This document shows, piece after piece, positions 1 to 6,981 of a DNA stretch of 13,529 bases (the stretch's first letter is position 1; the number at the start of each line of letters is the position of its first letter). This DNA is from an uncultured Bacilli bacterium (GTDB lineage: Bacteria; Bacillota_I; Bacilli_A; RF39; UBA660). Under the pieces are notes generated by a model. The model saw nothing but the letters and a program-made list of their open reading frames with translations. It was not told where the DNA came from and searched no databases. A program made the position numbers and the translations under genes. The DNA lies in NCBI GenBank assembly GCA_944327405.1, contig CALVHK010000020.1:1-13529 (forward strand), read 5' to 3'.

Positions 1-264
1 CCAACAACGAGCCAATTAACCATAAACTGCCAAGGTCGTGACATTGAAATTGATGCCGTAAGACTAATTAATGAAGATATCAATTCAATTATTAATGATG
101 CCAAAATAAAAACGAACCTAAAAGAAAGTATTGCATCTATTATGTTTAGCAACATGGAAATTAACAAGAAGCGTATTGAGATTAGAAAGCTAAAAAGAAA
201 AGGCTTAAAAGATGTTTTTGTGCGAATGTTTATAAAACTACTTGAATATGTCTCTGAAATTTAG
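1..264 (+). CDS. Partial CDS (C-terminal 87 residues), unidentified
   Basis: An open frame runs from the first base of the window to a TAG stop, so only the C-terminal 87 residues are present. The visible part starts PTTSQLTINCQGRDIEIDA, continues with a helical stretch rich in Ile, Asn and Asp, and ends in a strongly basic patch (KKRIEIRKLKRKG) followed by a hydrophobic tail. No signal peptide or membrane helix is visible. I do not recognise the family. That it is a real gene is supported by the clean frame up to a stop directly before a promoter and T-box leader on the same strand; the -35 of that promoter lies inside the last codons. No hairpin-plus-T-run terminator is visible after the stop, so some transcription may read into the T-box leader. 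Confidence 0.6.
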   Translation, partial: PTTSQLTINCQGRDIEIDAVRLINEDINSIINDAKIKTNLKESIASIMFSNMEINKKRIEIRKLKRKGLKDVFVRMFIKLLEYVSEI

Positions 265-270
265 TAAAAT
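242..270 (+). promoter_or_regulatory. Sigma-A promoter of the T-box/leuS operon
   Basis: TTGAAT (242-247), a 17-bp spacer and TAAAAT (265-270) give a good housekeeping promoter with a predicted start near 277. The Stem I base of the T-box leader begins about ten bases later. The -35 and most of the spacer overlap the 3' end of the preceding gene. Confidence 0.65.
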
Positions 271-279
271 AGGGTAAAT

Positions 280-464
280 ACGTGGAAAAAAAGAGTAGTA
301 GTAACAAGTCTTTTATAGAAAGTTCGTGGTTGATGGAAACGAATAAGAGGAGTTATGAACTTGCTTTTTGGAGTATATGGGCTCATCCCCTTATCGATTG
401 AAAGCGAAAAATAAAGGTGGTACCGTGCATAGTTTGCACCCTTTGGGTTCCATCTTTTTATTTT
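280..464 (+). promoter_or_regulatory. T-box riboswitch leader, leucine (specifier CUU)
   Basis: This is a tRNA-sensing leader. The T-box core lies at 414-428, with AGGTGGTACC followed by GTGC. Stem I can be drawn: AAAAAG (288-293) pairs with CTTTTT (364-369), and TAAC (302-305) pairs with GTTA (352-355). These enclose a specifier loop with AGTAGTAG on the 5' side (294-301) and TGAACTTG on the 3' side (356-363). In the usual GAA-NNN layout the specifier is CTT at 360-362, a leucine codon, which agrees with the downstream leuS. The antiterminator is AAAGG (413-417) with CCTTT (440-444) plus GTGC (425-428) with GCAC (436-439). It leaves the bulge TGGT, which can pair with the ACCA end of uncharged tRNA-Leu (discriminator A). 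Uncharged tRNA-Leu is expected to favour readthrough into the operon. Confidence 0.95.
416..464 (+). terminator. Regulated terminator of the T-box leader
   Basis: GGTGGTACC (416-424) pairs with GGTTCCATC (446-454), with one G-U pair and one U-U mismatch, and is followed by a T-rich run (455-464). The 5' arm is the T-box itself, so terminator and antiterminator are mutually exclusive. The SD of the first gene (AAGGAGG, 465-471) lies immediately after the T-run. Confidence 0.85.
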
Positions 465-477
465 AAGGAGGTATTTT

Positions 478-876
478 ATGAATGAATATTTATTATCACT
501 AATTATCTTTATTGTTTTATTTATTATTGTATTCTTGGTAGATTACTACCTGATTAACAAGAAAAAATTAGACTTAATTAAAAACAAAGGAGTAACCAAA
601 AAGGGTCGGAAAAAGAAAATAAAAAGCATTGGTGAAGTCGACTACATGACAGCAAAATTTAAACTAGATAGCAAAAAAATAAACTTAGATAGTGCCATTG
701 TTGTAATATCACTAATTAATGCTTTTATCATATCCATTGTATCGGCAATAATTATGCTAGTAAATGCCGCAATCATGTGGCAAATGATTATTGCTTTTGC
801 TCTCCTCTTTGGATTAATTTATTCATTATATGAAATCTATGGTAGACATTTAAAAAAGAAAGAAGGATCAAAATGA
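478..876 (+). CDS. Small three-helix membrane protein, first gene of the leuS operon
   Basis: A 132-aa protein with three hydrophobic segments at about residues 3-26, 73-95 and 98-120. The first two are separated by a Lys/Arg-rich loop (about 28-50) likely to sit in the cytoplasm, and the tail is basic (KKKEGSK). The start is secured by AAGGAGG six bases upstream of the ATG. The TGA stop overlaps the leuS start in an ATGA arrangement, so the two genes are translationally coupled and both lie behind the leucine T-box. One hairpin helix plus a pair of helices around a charged loop recalls the gross layout of Oxa1-superfamily small membrane proteins (DUF106/EMC3-like), but I see no diagnostic motif, so this is only a topology resemblance. 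No function is assigned. Its position implies expression rising when tRNA-Leu is uncharged, possibly just as a passenger of leuS. Confidence 0.85.
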   Translation: MNEYLLSLIIFIVLFIIVFLVDYYLINKKKLDLIKNKGVTKKGRKKKIKSIGEVDYMTAKFKLDSKKINLDSAIVVISLINAFIISIVSAIIMLVNAAIMWQMIIAFALLFGLIYSLYEIYGRHLKKKEGSK

Positions 877-3248
877 ATTTTAATGAAATAGAAAAAAAAT
901 GGCGTAAGTATTGGGAAGATAATGAGACTTTTAAAACAGATATATGGGATTTTAGCAAACCAAAATTTTATGCTTTAGACATGTTTCCATATCCATCAGG
1001 CCAAGGCTTACATGTGGGCCATCCCGAAGGATATACAGCAACAGACATCGTATCTAGAATGAAGCGGATGCAAGGATATAATGTGCTTCATCCCATCGGC
1101 TTTGATGCTTTTGGCCTTCCAGCCGAGCAATATGCAATTAACACCGGTAATCATCCCGAAGGATTTACTTTAAAAAATATTGCTACATTTACCGAACAAT
1201 TAAAAAAACTAGGATTCTCTTTTGATTGGGACCGAACTGTTTCCACCTGTGAAGCTAGCTATTACAAATGGACGCAATGGATATTCAGTGAATTATATAA
1301 GGATGGTTACGTAAAACTAATAGAAATGCCTGTAAATTGGTGTCCTGAACTCGGAACAGTACTAGCTAATGACGAAGTAATCAATGGTGTAAGTGAACGT
1401 GGGGGATACCCAGTTATCCGTAAAAATATGAAACAATGGGTAATTGATATTCCTAAATATGCCGAAAAATTACTAGAGGGCCTTGATACCATTGATTGGC
1501 CACAGTCAACCAAAGAAATCCAAAGAAACTGGATTGGTAAATCGGTTGGTGCCCATGTTATATTTAAAGTAAACGATTTTGAATTCACGGTATTCACAAC
1601 CAGATGTGATACACTTTTTGGAGCAACCTACTGTGTTTTATCTCCAGAGCATGATTTAGTAGATAAGATAACTACTAAAGAATATAAAGATCAAGTTAAA
1701 GCCTACAAAGAAGAATGTGCTAAAAAATCAGATTTAGAAAGAACCGAATTAAACAAAGAAAAAACCGGCGTATTTACGGGGGCATATGCGATTAATCCTG
1801 TAAATAATAAAAAAATTCCTATTTGGATATCTGACTATGTATTAGCAAGTTATGGTACTGGTGCTATTATGGCTGTACCAGCTCATGATGAAAGAGACTA
1901 TGAATTTGCACGTAAATTTGGTTTAGAAATTATTCCTGTCATTGAAGGTGGAAACGTGGAAAATGAGGCATATACCGGTGACGGCATCCATATTAATTCT
2001 GATTTCTTAAATGGGTTAAATAAAGAAGATGCGATTAACAAAATGATTAGCTGGCTAGAAGAAAAAGGCCTCGGTCAAAAGAAAGTAAATTATCGTTTAA
2101 GAGAATGGATTTTTGCTCGTCAAAGATATTGGGGAGAACCAATTCCTATCATCCATTTAGAAGATGGAAAAGACATACTAGAAACAAATCTACCATTAAT
2201 TTTACCGGAATTACAAGACTATAGCCCATCCAAGGATGGTGCATCCCCACTTGAAAAAGCAAGTGATTGGGTAAATGTCGAAGTAGATGGTAAAAAAGGC
2301 AAAAGAGAAACTTCTACTATGCCAGGATCTGCTGGATCTAGTTGGTATTTCTTAAGATATATTGATCCCCACAATGATAAAGAACTAGCTGATAAAAGAT
2401 TAATCGAACACTGGATGCCTGTCGATTTATATATAGGTGGTCCAGAACATGCAGTAGGTCATTTACTATATTCTCGTATGTGGAATCGTTACTTATATGA
2501 AAAAGGTATCGTCTCTGTTGCTGAACCATTCCAAAAACTATTCCACCAAGGAATGATTCTCGGATCAAATAACGAGAAAATGAGTAAATCTAGAGGAAAT
2601 GTAGTGAACCCTGATGATATAATTAATGAATATGGCGCTGATACTCTAAGATTATACGAAATGTTTATGGGGCCACTAGAAATGAGTAAACCATGGAGTG
2701 AAGAAGGTGTCATGGGAGCCCATCGTTTCATTGAAAGAGTATACCGTTTGTATCAAGAAAAAGAGATCAAAGACGAAGAAAACAAAAATCTCGAAAAAAT
2801 ATATCATCAAACAGTGAAGAAAGTAACAAACGATTATGAAACGCTAAACTTTAATACCGCTATTAGCCAATTAATGATTTTTGTGAATGCTATCTATAAA
2901 GAAGAAGTATTTCCTCGTTTATATGCCGAGTCTTTACTAAAATTATTAAATCCGATTATACCTTTCATAACTGAAGAATTATGGAGTAATTTAGGCCACG
3001 ACAAGACAATTGCATATGAATCATGGCCTATATATGATGAAGCAAAAACCATTGATGAAGAAATTACGATTGGGGTACAAGTAAATGGAAAATTACGTGG
3101 AGAAATCACTATTTCCAAAGATAATACCGAAGAAGAAATAAAATCGATTGCTTTAAAGAATGAAAATGTATCAAAACATTTAGAGGGAAAAGAAATAGTA
3201 AAAGTAATTGTTATAAAAGGCAAAATTGTAAATATTGTCGTAAAATAA
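873..3248 (+). CDS. leuS: Leucyl-tRNA synthetase
   Basis: A class I aminoacyl-tRNA synthetase that charges tRNA-Leu in the cytoplasm. At 791 aa it is near the usual bacterial length of a little over 800. The N-terminal Rossmann half carries the HIGH-type motif HVGH at residues 47-50 within the LeuRS signature PYPSGQGLHVGHPEGY. The inserted CP1 editing domain is present, with the threonine-rich TTRCDTLFG and the later GTGAIMAVPAHDERDYEFA containing the conserved editing Asp. The second active-site motif KMSKS is at 569-573, followed by GNVVNPDD. The anticodon-binding and C-terminal domains follow, ending with VQVNGKLRGEI and a short basic tail. The ATG overlaps the preceding TGA. An AGAAGGA sequence just upstream within the previous gene serves as SD. 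Regulation is through the T-box at 280-464. All key motifs are intact. Confidence 0.98.
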   Translation: MNFNEIEKKWRKYWEDNETFKTDIWDFSKPKFYALDMFPYPSGQGLHVGHPEGYTATDIVSRMKRMQGYNVLHPIGFDAFGLPAEQYAINTGNHPEGFTLKNIATFTEQLKKLGFSFDWDRTVSTCEASYYKWTQWIFSELYKDGYVKLIEMPVNWCPELGTVLANDEVINGVSERGGYPVIRKNMKQWVIDIPKYAEKLLEGLDTIDWPQSTKEIQRNWIGKSVGAHVIFKVNDFEFTVFTTRCDTLFGATYCVLSPEHDLVDKITTKEYKDQVKAYKEECAKKSDLERTELNKEKTGVFTGAYAINPVNNKKIPIWISDYVLASYGTGAIMAVPAHDERDYEFARKFGLEIIPVIEGGNVENEAYTGDGIHINSDFLNGLNKEDAINKMISWLEEKGLGQKKVNYRLREWIFARQRYWGEPIPIIHLEDGKDILETNLPLILPELQDYSPSKDGASPLEKASDWVNVEVDGKKGKRETSTMPGSAGSSWYFLRYIDPHNDKELADKRLIEHWMPVDLYIGGPEHAVGHLLYSRMWNRYLYEKGIVSVAEPFQKLFHQGMILGSNNEKMSKSRGNVVNPDDIINEYGADTLRLYEMFMGPLEMSKPWSEEGVMGAHRFIERVYRLYQEKEIKDEENKNLEKIYHQTVKKVTNDYETLNFNTAISQLMIFVNAIYKEEVFPRLYAESLLKLLNPIIPFITEELWSNLGHDKTIAYESWPIYDEAKTIDEEITIGVQVNGKLRGEITISKDNTEEEIKSIALKNENVSKHLEGKEIVKVIVIKGKIVNIVVK

Positions 3249-3269
3249 GTCTTTGGACTTATTTTTTTT
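3243..3269 (+). terminator. Terminator of the leuS operon, containing the stop codon
   Basis: AAATAAGTC (3243-3251), loop TTTG, GACTTATTT (3256-3264), then continuous T to 3269. The leuS TAA (3246-3248) lies in the 5' arm. The T-run also supplies the first bases of the next promoter's -35 box. Confidence 0.85.
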
Positions 3270-3296
3270 GACAAAAAACCTAAAAAGTGCTAGAAT
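3268..3296 (+). promoter_or_regulatory. Near-consensus sigma-A promoter with extended -10
   Basis: TTGACA (3268-3273), 17-bp spacer, TGC plus TAGAAT (3288-3296). The predicted start is near 3302, leaving a short leader with SD CAGGTGG (3307-3313). The -35 overlaps the leuS terminator T-run. Confidence 0.8.
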
Positions 3297-3318
3297 ACAT
3301 TTCATTCAGGTGGTTAAA

Positions 3319-3762
3319 ATGGTTAATAAAATGATTCGAAACACAATAATAGAAATAGCAATTATTATAGCGCTTGTAGGTCTATCTATTCCAGTATGGA
3401 AGAATTTTAATGAAAATATTAATACAACTATAGCGTATTTACAAGAGAAAAACACATCTTTAGAGCTAACTTATAAAAGCACCCAAGAATATGATAGTGT
3501 AGTTGTAAATAACGCGCATTCAAGTGAAGCAGAGTATCAAGTATTATTAGTTACAAGCGAGGACTGTGATAATAACACAATCACGATTAATGGCAAAACT
3601 TACAAATTAAATACGTTTTTTAAGAAACAAAAAGGAAATTTATATGAATATGCTATAGCAACAGACAAAATAGTATCTACTAGAAGAGGATATAAAATAG
3701 TTTTAAATGTAAATAATGATGTAAACTATTACTATAAATTAGCAGAATTAACAGAAATTTAA
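3319..3762 (+). CDS. Membrane-anchored extracytoplasmic protein, unknown function
   Basis: A 147-aa protein. The frame opens earlier at a TTG (3253), but that lies inside the leuS terminator and upstream of the promoter. The ATG at 3319, with CAGGTGG six bases ahead, is the start. One hydrophobic helix (about residues 7-27) follows a short basic N-terminus, so the protein is probably an uncleaved anchor with the remaining ~115 residues outside. The outer part has alternating polar and hydrophobic residues (ITINGKTYKL, GYKIVLNVNNDVNYYYKL) suggesting a small beta-rich domain, and one cysteine (SEDCDNN). I do not recognise the family. It lies just before a TasA/camelysin-like gene that has its own promoter, so a shared surface role is possible but unproven. 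Confidence 0.8.
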   Translation: MVNKMIRNTIIEIAIIIALVGLSIPVWKNFNENINTTIAYLQEKNTSLELTYKSTQEYDSVVVNNAHSSEAEYQVLLVTSEDCDNNTITINGKTYKLNTFFKKQKGNLYEYAIATDKIVSTRRGYKIVLNVNNDVNYYYKLAELTEI

Positions 3763-3780
3763 AAAAGTAGTAAATTTGTC

Positions 3781-3820
3781 TTGTATTTTATCCCATATTT
3801 ATGGTATTATTAAAATATGG
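3781..3820 (+). promoter_or_regulatory. Promoter with an inverted repeat around the -10
   Basis: TTGTAT (3781-3786), 18-bp spacer, TGG plus TATTAT (3802-3810). CCATATTT (3793-3800) and AAATATGG (3813-3820) form an 8-bp inverted repeat bracketing the -10. The left arm lies upstream of the predicted start, so a DNA operator is more likely than an RNA hairpin. The repeat is AT-rich and could be chance. Confidence 0.5.
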
Positions 3821-3829
3821 TGATAGTAT

Positions 3830-4393
3830 ATGAAGATAAAGGATATTATCAAAAAGCAAACAACAATTATTGCAATAGCGGTAATACTAGTAACTATTGC
3901 AGTAATAGGTATTAGTTACGCATTATTTTTTCAAGTAAATACCAATACAGTAAATCAAGAAATAACCGCCGGAACTTTAACATTAACTGTATCATTTACA
4001 CCTAGTGAAGGAGAAAAAATTGAACCCATTACTACAGCAGAAGGATTAACATCTGAACCTATAAACTATACTGTTAATAATGGAGGTAACTTACCAGCAA
4101 ATTATATTTTATACATTGGAGGTACAAGTGAAAATACCATTCCTTTAAGCAGCATAAAATACTCCATTGATGGGACAAGCTCAGCAGTAGTAACCTCTGG
4201 TGCAAGTATAACTGGTGATGATGGACTTACCTACTATCAATTCGATTCAAGTTCATTAACCGCAGGAGGAACAAGCGAACAAAAACAATTGCGTGTTTGG
4301 GTAGATGAAGATTTAGTATCAGACGAAATCAATAATGGTAATCTAAATTTACAATTATATATTGTTAGTGAAGTAAATGAAACTAGCTCATAA
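3830..4393 (+). CDS. TasA/camelysin-like surface protein with SipW-type signal
   Basis: A 187-aa secreted protein. A basic N-terminus (MKIKDIIKKQ) precedes a hydrophobic segment (residues 12-29) ending in SYALFF, followed by VNTNTVNQEITAGTLTLTV. This combination is typical of SipW-dependent signal peptides of the TasA/camelysin family, whose members form matrix fibres or act as surface metalloproteins. The mature part is Thr/Ser/Asn-rich and beta-like, with the repeated-strand look of that family, and lacks cysteines. No LPXTG or other anchoring tail is visible. The start is the ATG behind GGTGAT. The gene has its own promoter and terminator, so it is monocistronic. No SipW-type signal peptidase is in this window; one would be expected elsewhere. 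The family assignment rests mainly on the signal region and is less certain for the mature domain. Confidence 0.75.
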   Translation: MKIKDIIKKQTTIIAIAVILVTIAVIGISYALFFQVNTNTVNQEITAGTLTLTVSFTPSEGEKIEPITTAEGLTSEPINYTVNNGGNLPANYILYIGGTSENTIPLSSIKYSIDGTSSAVVTSGASITGDDGLTYYQFDSSSLTAGGTSEQKQLRVWVDEDLVSDEINNGNLNLQLYIVSEVNETSS

Positions 4394-4408
4394 CGAGCTA
4401 TTTTTTTT
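4384..4408 (+). terminator. Terminator of the TasA-like gene
   Basis: TAGCTC (4384-4389), loop ATAAC, GAGCTA (4395-4400), then eight T (4401-4408). The TAA stop (4391-4393) is in the loop. Confidence 0.85.
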
Positions 4409-4524
4409 GAAAAAAATTAAAATTTGCAGTTTTAACTAAATTATACTTAAAAAGCATACAGTTTTATTATATTTCACTTATCAAACATACTAATTTGTCT
4501 AGCCAATTATACATATTTTGCTAT

Positions 4525-4553
4525 TTGACTTTTTATTTAATATAGTTTATGAT
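4525..4553 (+). promoter_or_regulatory. Sigma-A promoter of the 115-aa gene
   Basis: TTGACT (4525-4530), 17-bp spacer, TATGAT (4548-4553), predicted start near 4560. The stretch 4411-4524 between the previous terminator and this promoter is AT-rich and shows nothing else. Confidence 0.75.
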
Positions 4554-4578
4554 TAATGCATAGAAAAGAGGCGAACAT

Positions 4579-4926
4579 ATGTATAAGAGTAAAGAAGAAA
4601 ATGTAGAGGTATATTTTATCTGCTACAAAAAAGAAGAAATGGAGTTAGTAGAAAGTTATTATGATGAGGTATTAGACGTTCATTGTTGGTATTTTAATGC
4701 CTATTTAGCGTACCAATACTGGTTAAAAAAATTTAGAGGACTAAATATTGGTGAACTCTCAAAACAACTTTTAGTCGTTGCGGCAAGTCGTTATTTACTA
4801 TACAAGATTGAAAATGAAGAATATGAAAGTGAATCTCAAAAGAAAAAATATATGAAAGACTTAGCTAAAATTCAAAAACAACTAGAAATTATTATAAATG
4901 ATGATAATATTTTGACAAAATTATAA
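4579..4926 (+). CDS. Hypothetical 115-aa cytoplasmic protein
   Basis: A small soluble-looking protein with no signal peptide or membrane helix, preceded by a strong promoter and the SD AGAGGCG. The N-terminal part is acidic and aromatic (YYDEVLDVHCWYFNAYLAYQYW). The C-terminal third (from about residue 77) is a charged Lys/Glu helix that could form a short coiled coil. The high density of Tyr and Trp in residues 28-50 is the most distinctive property. I do not recognise the family. No terminator separates it from the corA-like gene 53 bp downstream, so the two could be cotranscribed. The promoter and SD make it convincing as a gene. Confidence 0.75.
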   Translation: MYKSKEENVEVYFICYKKEEMELVESYYDEVLDVHCWYFNAYLAYQYWLKKFRGLNIGELSKQLLVVAASRYLLYKIENEEYESESQKKKYMKDLAKIQKQLEIIINDDNILTKL

Positions 4927-4979
4927 AGTTTATAAGAAAAAATAAATAGAATGTGGTAAAATAAAGGTAGGTGAAGAAT

Positions 4980-5918
4980 ATGTTAAATATTTATGAAGTA
5001 TTAGATAAGAAGATAACAAGCACAAACGAGATTAAAAAAGGAAGTTGGATTGATTTAGTAAATCCAACTCCTGAAGAAATTAATAAAGTAATAGAAAATA
5101 CAAATATTGACAAAGAGATTTTAGTAAAGCTATTAGACGAAGAAGAGCTACCAAGAATCGAGGTTAGAAAAGAAGAAACAATTATCATATTAGATACACC
5201 ATATATGCCTGATAATAATTATAAACATAAATATAAAACAAATCCCTTAGGAATTATTATTAGTGAAAAAGGATATTTAATTACCGTTTCTTTAAAAGAA
5301 CAACCATTCCTAGATTATTTTAAAAACAGCGAAATCCCAAGTTTGAAGACAAAAGGAAAAACAAACTTTATTTTACAAATATTTATAATGGTTGCAGGAA
5401 TTTATCAAAGAGAACTATCAAGTATTAATGAGTACATTGATAGCAAAGAAGAAAGATTATTAAAATCGACAAATAATAAAGAATTAGTAAATCTATTAAA
5501 TGTTGAAAAAACTTTGGTTTACTTTATAACTTCTCTAAAAGCGAATGAAATAGCTTTAGAAAAAATTGCTAAAGGTTCAATAATAGCGATTGGCAAAGAA
5601 GATGAAGAACTATTAGAAGATGCTTTAATTGAAACAAAGCAAGCAGTTGAAATGGCTACCATTTATCGAGAAATACTATCTAGTATGACCGATACTTATG
5701 CTACCATAATTTCAAATAATTTAAATGATGTAATGAAATTTTTAACAAGCATCACAATAATTGTTTCTATTCCCACTATGATAGCATCTTTTATAGGAAT
5801 GAATGTGCCATTAGGTAATATAGGTGACTCCCCATTTAGTTTTATTTTAATAATAATTATTTCCGTATTATTATCTCTTCTAATAGCCTTTATTCTAAAA
5901 AGAAAGAATATGCTATAA
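4980..5918 (+). CDS. corA: CorA-family divalent metal ion transporter
   Basis: A 312-aa member of the CorA/2-TM-GxN family, pentameric channels importing Mg2+ and related divalent ions. It has a long N-terminal cytoplasmic domain (about 1-250) and two C-terminal membrane helices (about 252-272 and 285-306). The GMN signature falls at residues 273-275 directly after the first helix. The protein ends in a basic cytoplasmic tail (LKRKNML), as usual. An in-frame GTG at 4971 is possible, but the SD AGGTGA (4969-4974) covers that codon and is well spaced for the ATG at 4980. A TAAAAT preceded by TGTGG (4957-4962) might be a weak extended -10; otherwise the gene would be read from the 4525 promoter. 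The family is certain; whether it is the main Mg2+ uptake system or another CorA paralogue cannot be told. Confidence 0.93.
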   Translation: MLNIYEVLDKKITSTNEIKKGSWIDLVNPTPEEINKVIENTNIDKEILVKLLDEEELPRIEVRKEETIIILDTPYMPDNNYKHKYKTNPLGIIISEKGYLITVSLKEQPFLDYFKNSEIPSLKTKGKTNFILQIFIMVAGIYQRELSSINEYIDSKEERLLKSTNNKELVNLLNVEKTLVYFITSLKANEIALEKIAKGSIIAIGKEDEELLEDALIETKQAVEMATIYREILSSMTDTYATIISNNLNDVMKFLTSITIIVSIPTMIASFIGMNVPLGNIGDSPFSFILIIIISVLLSLLIAFILKRKNML

Positions 5919-5931
5919 TCTTCTAAAAGAA

Positions 5932-5961
5932 AAAATGACTAATTTCTTTTTAAGTCATTTT
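5932..5961 (-). terminator. Terminator of the hydrolase gene, between convergent genes
   Basis: AAAATGACT (5932-5940) and AGTCATTTT (5953-5961) form a perfect 9-bp stem with a 12-base loop. Read on the minus strand it is followed by a longer T-rich run (TTTTTTCTTTT) and contains the stop codon of the minus-strand gene. On the plus strand the T-run is only four bases, so it may serve the corA side weakly. Confidence 0.65.
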
Positions 5962-6964
5962 GCTGTAAATTACTATTAATAAATTCCGAAACTTCTACTA
6001 AAGAAGGAAAAATAGTATCATATAAACAGTGAACTCCTGGGCTTATTTCAGCATAATAAACTGGACTTAGCCCAAAAGTATCATGATAGTTCTTTAACTG
6101 TAGAAAAATTTTTTCTTGCCCCTTAACAGGAACCAATTTATCTTCTACTCCTTGAATGCAAAAAATAGGAATATTTAAAGCAAAAAGATTCTCATAAAAG
6201 AATTGTCTAATATATGCAATCTCTTCATAGGTTTTAATACCTTCTACAGCCTTTCCCATGCGAAACTGTTTACCAGCATAAATAATTTGGGCTTTCTTTT
6301 CTGCAAATTCATTATCGGGATGTAAAAAAGTTGAACCAAAAGTAAAGAGTGGAGAAAATAAAGTTAATGATTTAACTTTATCGGGATTTTGAGTAGCATA
6401 CAAACTGGATACTAATCCACCCATACATGTTCCGACCAAATGGATATTAGCATAATGATTTTGATATATCATACTTTGAACTATTTCTCTTAAATCATCC
6501 TTCATTTCTAAAAATGACAAATCTTTGATGATTGGATGCTTGATTAAACTTTTAAGTTCATGATTGGTTATAAATGATAATTTGTCTGTATTGTTAGACT
6601 TTAAACATTCAAATATTAAAGAAATAGTTTGATCGCTCATACTAGCATCTATTTTTCTAATTTCTTCTTTCATTCGTACTTCATCTATGTTTTTGCCACT
6701 TCGTCCATGATTTCTTTGATCGATAAGCAAAATTGCCGCATCTTTTTTTAGCAAATCACTTAAATATTCATAATTTCCCAGCTTATTATAATAAGACTTT
6801 ATAGTTCCAGAAGAGCTTTTAGTAACTTCCCTAACACCATGCTCCGTTCTGTCATATCCACCACTATGAAGCATGATAATTAAATCAGGTGAGTTAATAT
6901 TTCCCATTAAAGTTCCTTTAATAAGCAGATTATCACGCATTCTAAATTCGATATTGTCCTGCAT
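5939..6964 (-). CDS. Alpha/beta hydrolase with a Cys in the nucleophile elbow
   Basis: A 341-aa alpha/beta-hydrolase-fold protein without signal peptide, so cytoplasmic. In order: the oxyanion-hole segment IIMLHSGGYD (about 30-39), the DQRNHGRSG strand-loop (about 81-89), the nucleophile elbow LVGTCMGG with Cys180, a candidate acid Asp275 in GVEDKLVP, and a candidate His312 in PGVHCLYD. The usual G-x-S-x-G Ser is therefore Cys, as known in dienelactone hydrolases and PHA synthases. A large mostly helical insertion (about 95-165) between the HGRSG loop and the elbow could be a lid. An upstream GTG (6973) is in frame, but AGGTGA is five bases from the ATG at 6964, which I chose. The substrate is unknown; PhaC-type synthases are much longer, so I do not call it one. 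It is convergent with corA and divergent from nagZ. Confidence 0.85.
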   Translation of the reverse strand: MQDNIEFRMRDNLLIKGTLMGNINSPDLIIMLHSGGYDRTEHGVREVTKSSSGTIKSYYNKLGNYEYLSDLLKKDAAILLIDQRNHGRSGKNIDEVRMKEEIRKIDASMSDQTISLIFECLKSNNTDKLSFITNHELKSLIKHPIIKDLSFLEMKDDLREIVQSMIYQNHYANIHLVGTCMGGLVSSLYATQNPDKVKSLTLFSPLFTFGSTFLHPDNEFAEKKAQIIYAGKQFRMGKAVEGIKTYEEIAYIRQFFYENLFALNIPIFCIQGVEDKLVPVKGQEKIFLQLKNYHDTFGLSPVYYAEISPGVHCLYDTIFPSLVEVSEFINSNLQQNDLKRN

Positions 6965-6981
6965 AAATGTCACCTAGACTT

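Noticed and set aside
1307..1597. Minus-strand frame within leuS
   Set aside because: Antisense shadow of conserved leuS codons, no SD; the same applies to 2338-2568, 2489-2731 and 2894-3274.
3253..3318. N-terminal extension of the 147-aa surface protein from a TTG
   Set aside because: It would start inside the leuS terminator and before the promoter; the SD and ATG at 3307-3321 explain the start.
3334..3400. Pilin-like N-terminus (TIIEIAIIIALVGLSIP)
   Set aside because: Glu and the helix recall type IV pilins, but there is no prepilin Gly cleavage site and the Glu-to-Pro distance is four residues too short.
4914..4919. TTGACA at the end of the 115-aa gene as -35 for corA
   Set aside because: No -10 box at 16-18 bp; the nearest good one (4957) is 37 bp away.
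4991..5188. Minus-strand frame within corA
   Set aside because: Low-complexity Ser/Leu shadow of an AT-rich gene, no start signals.
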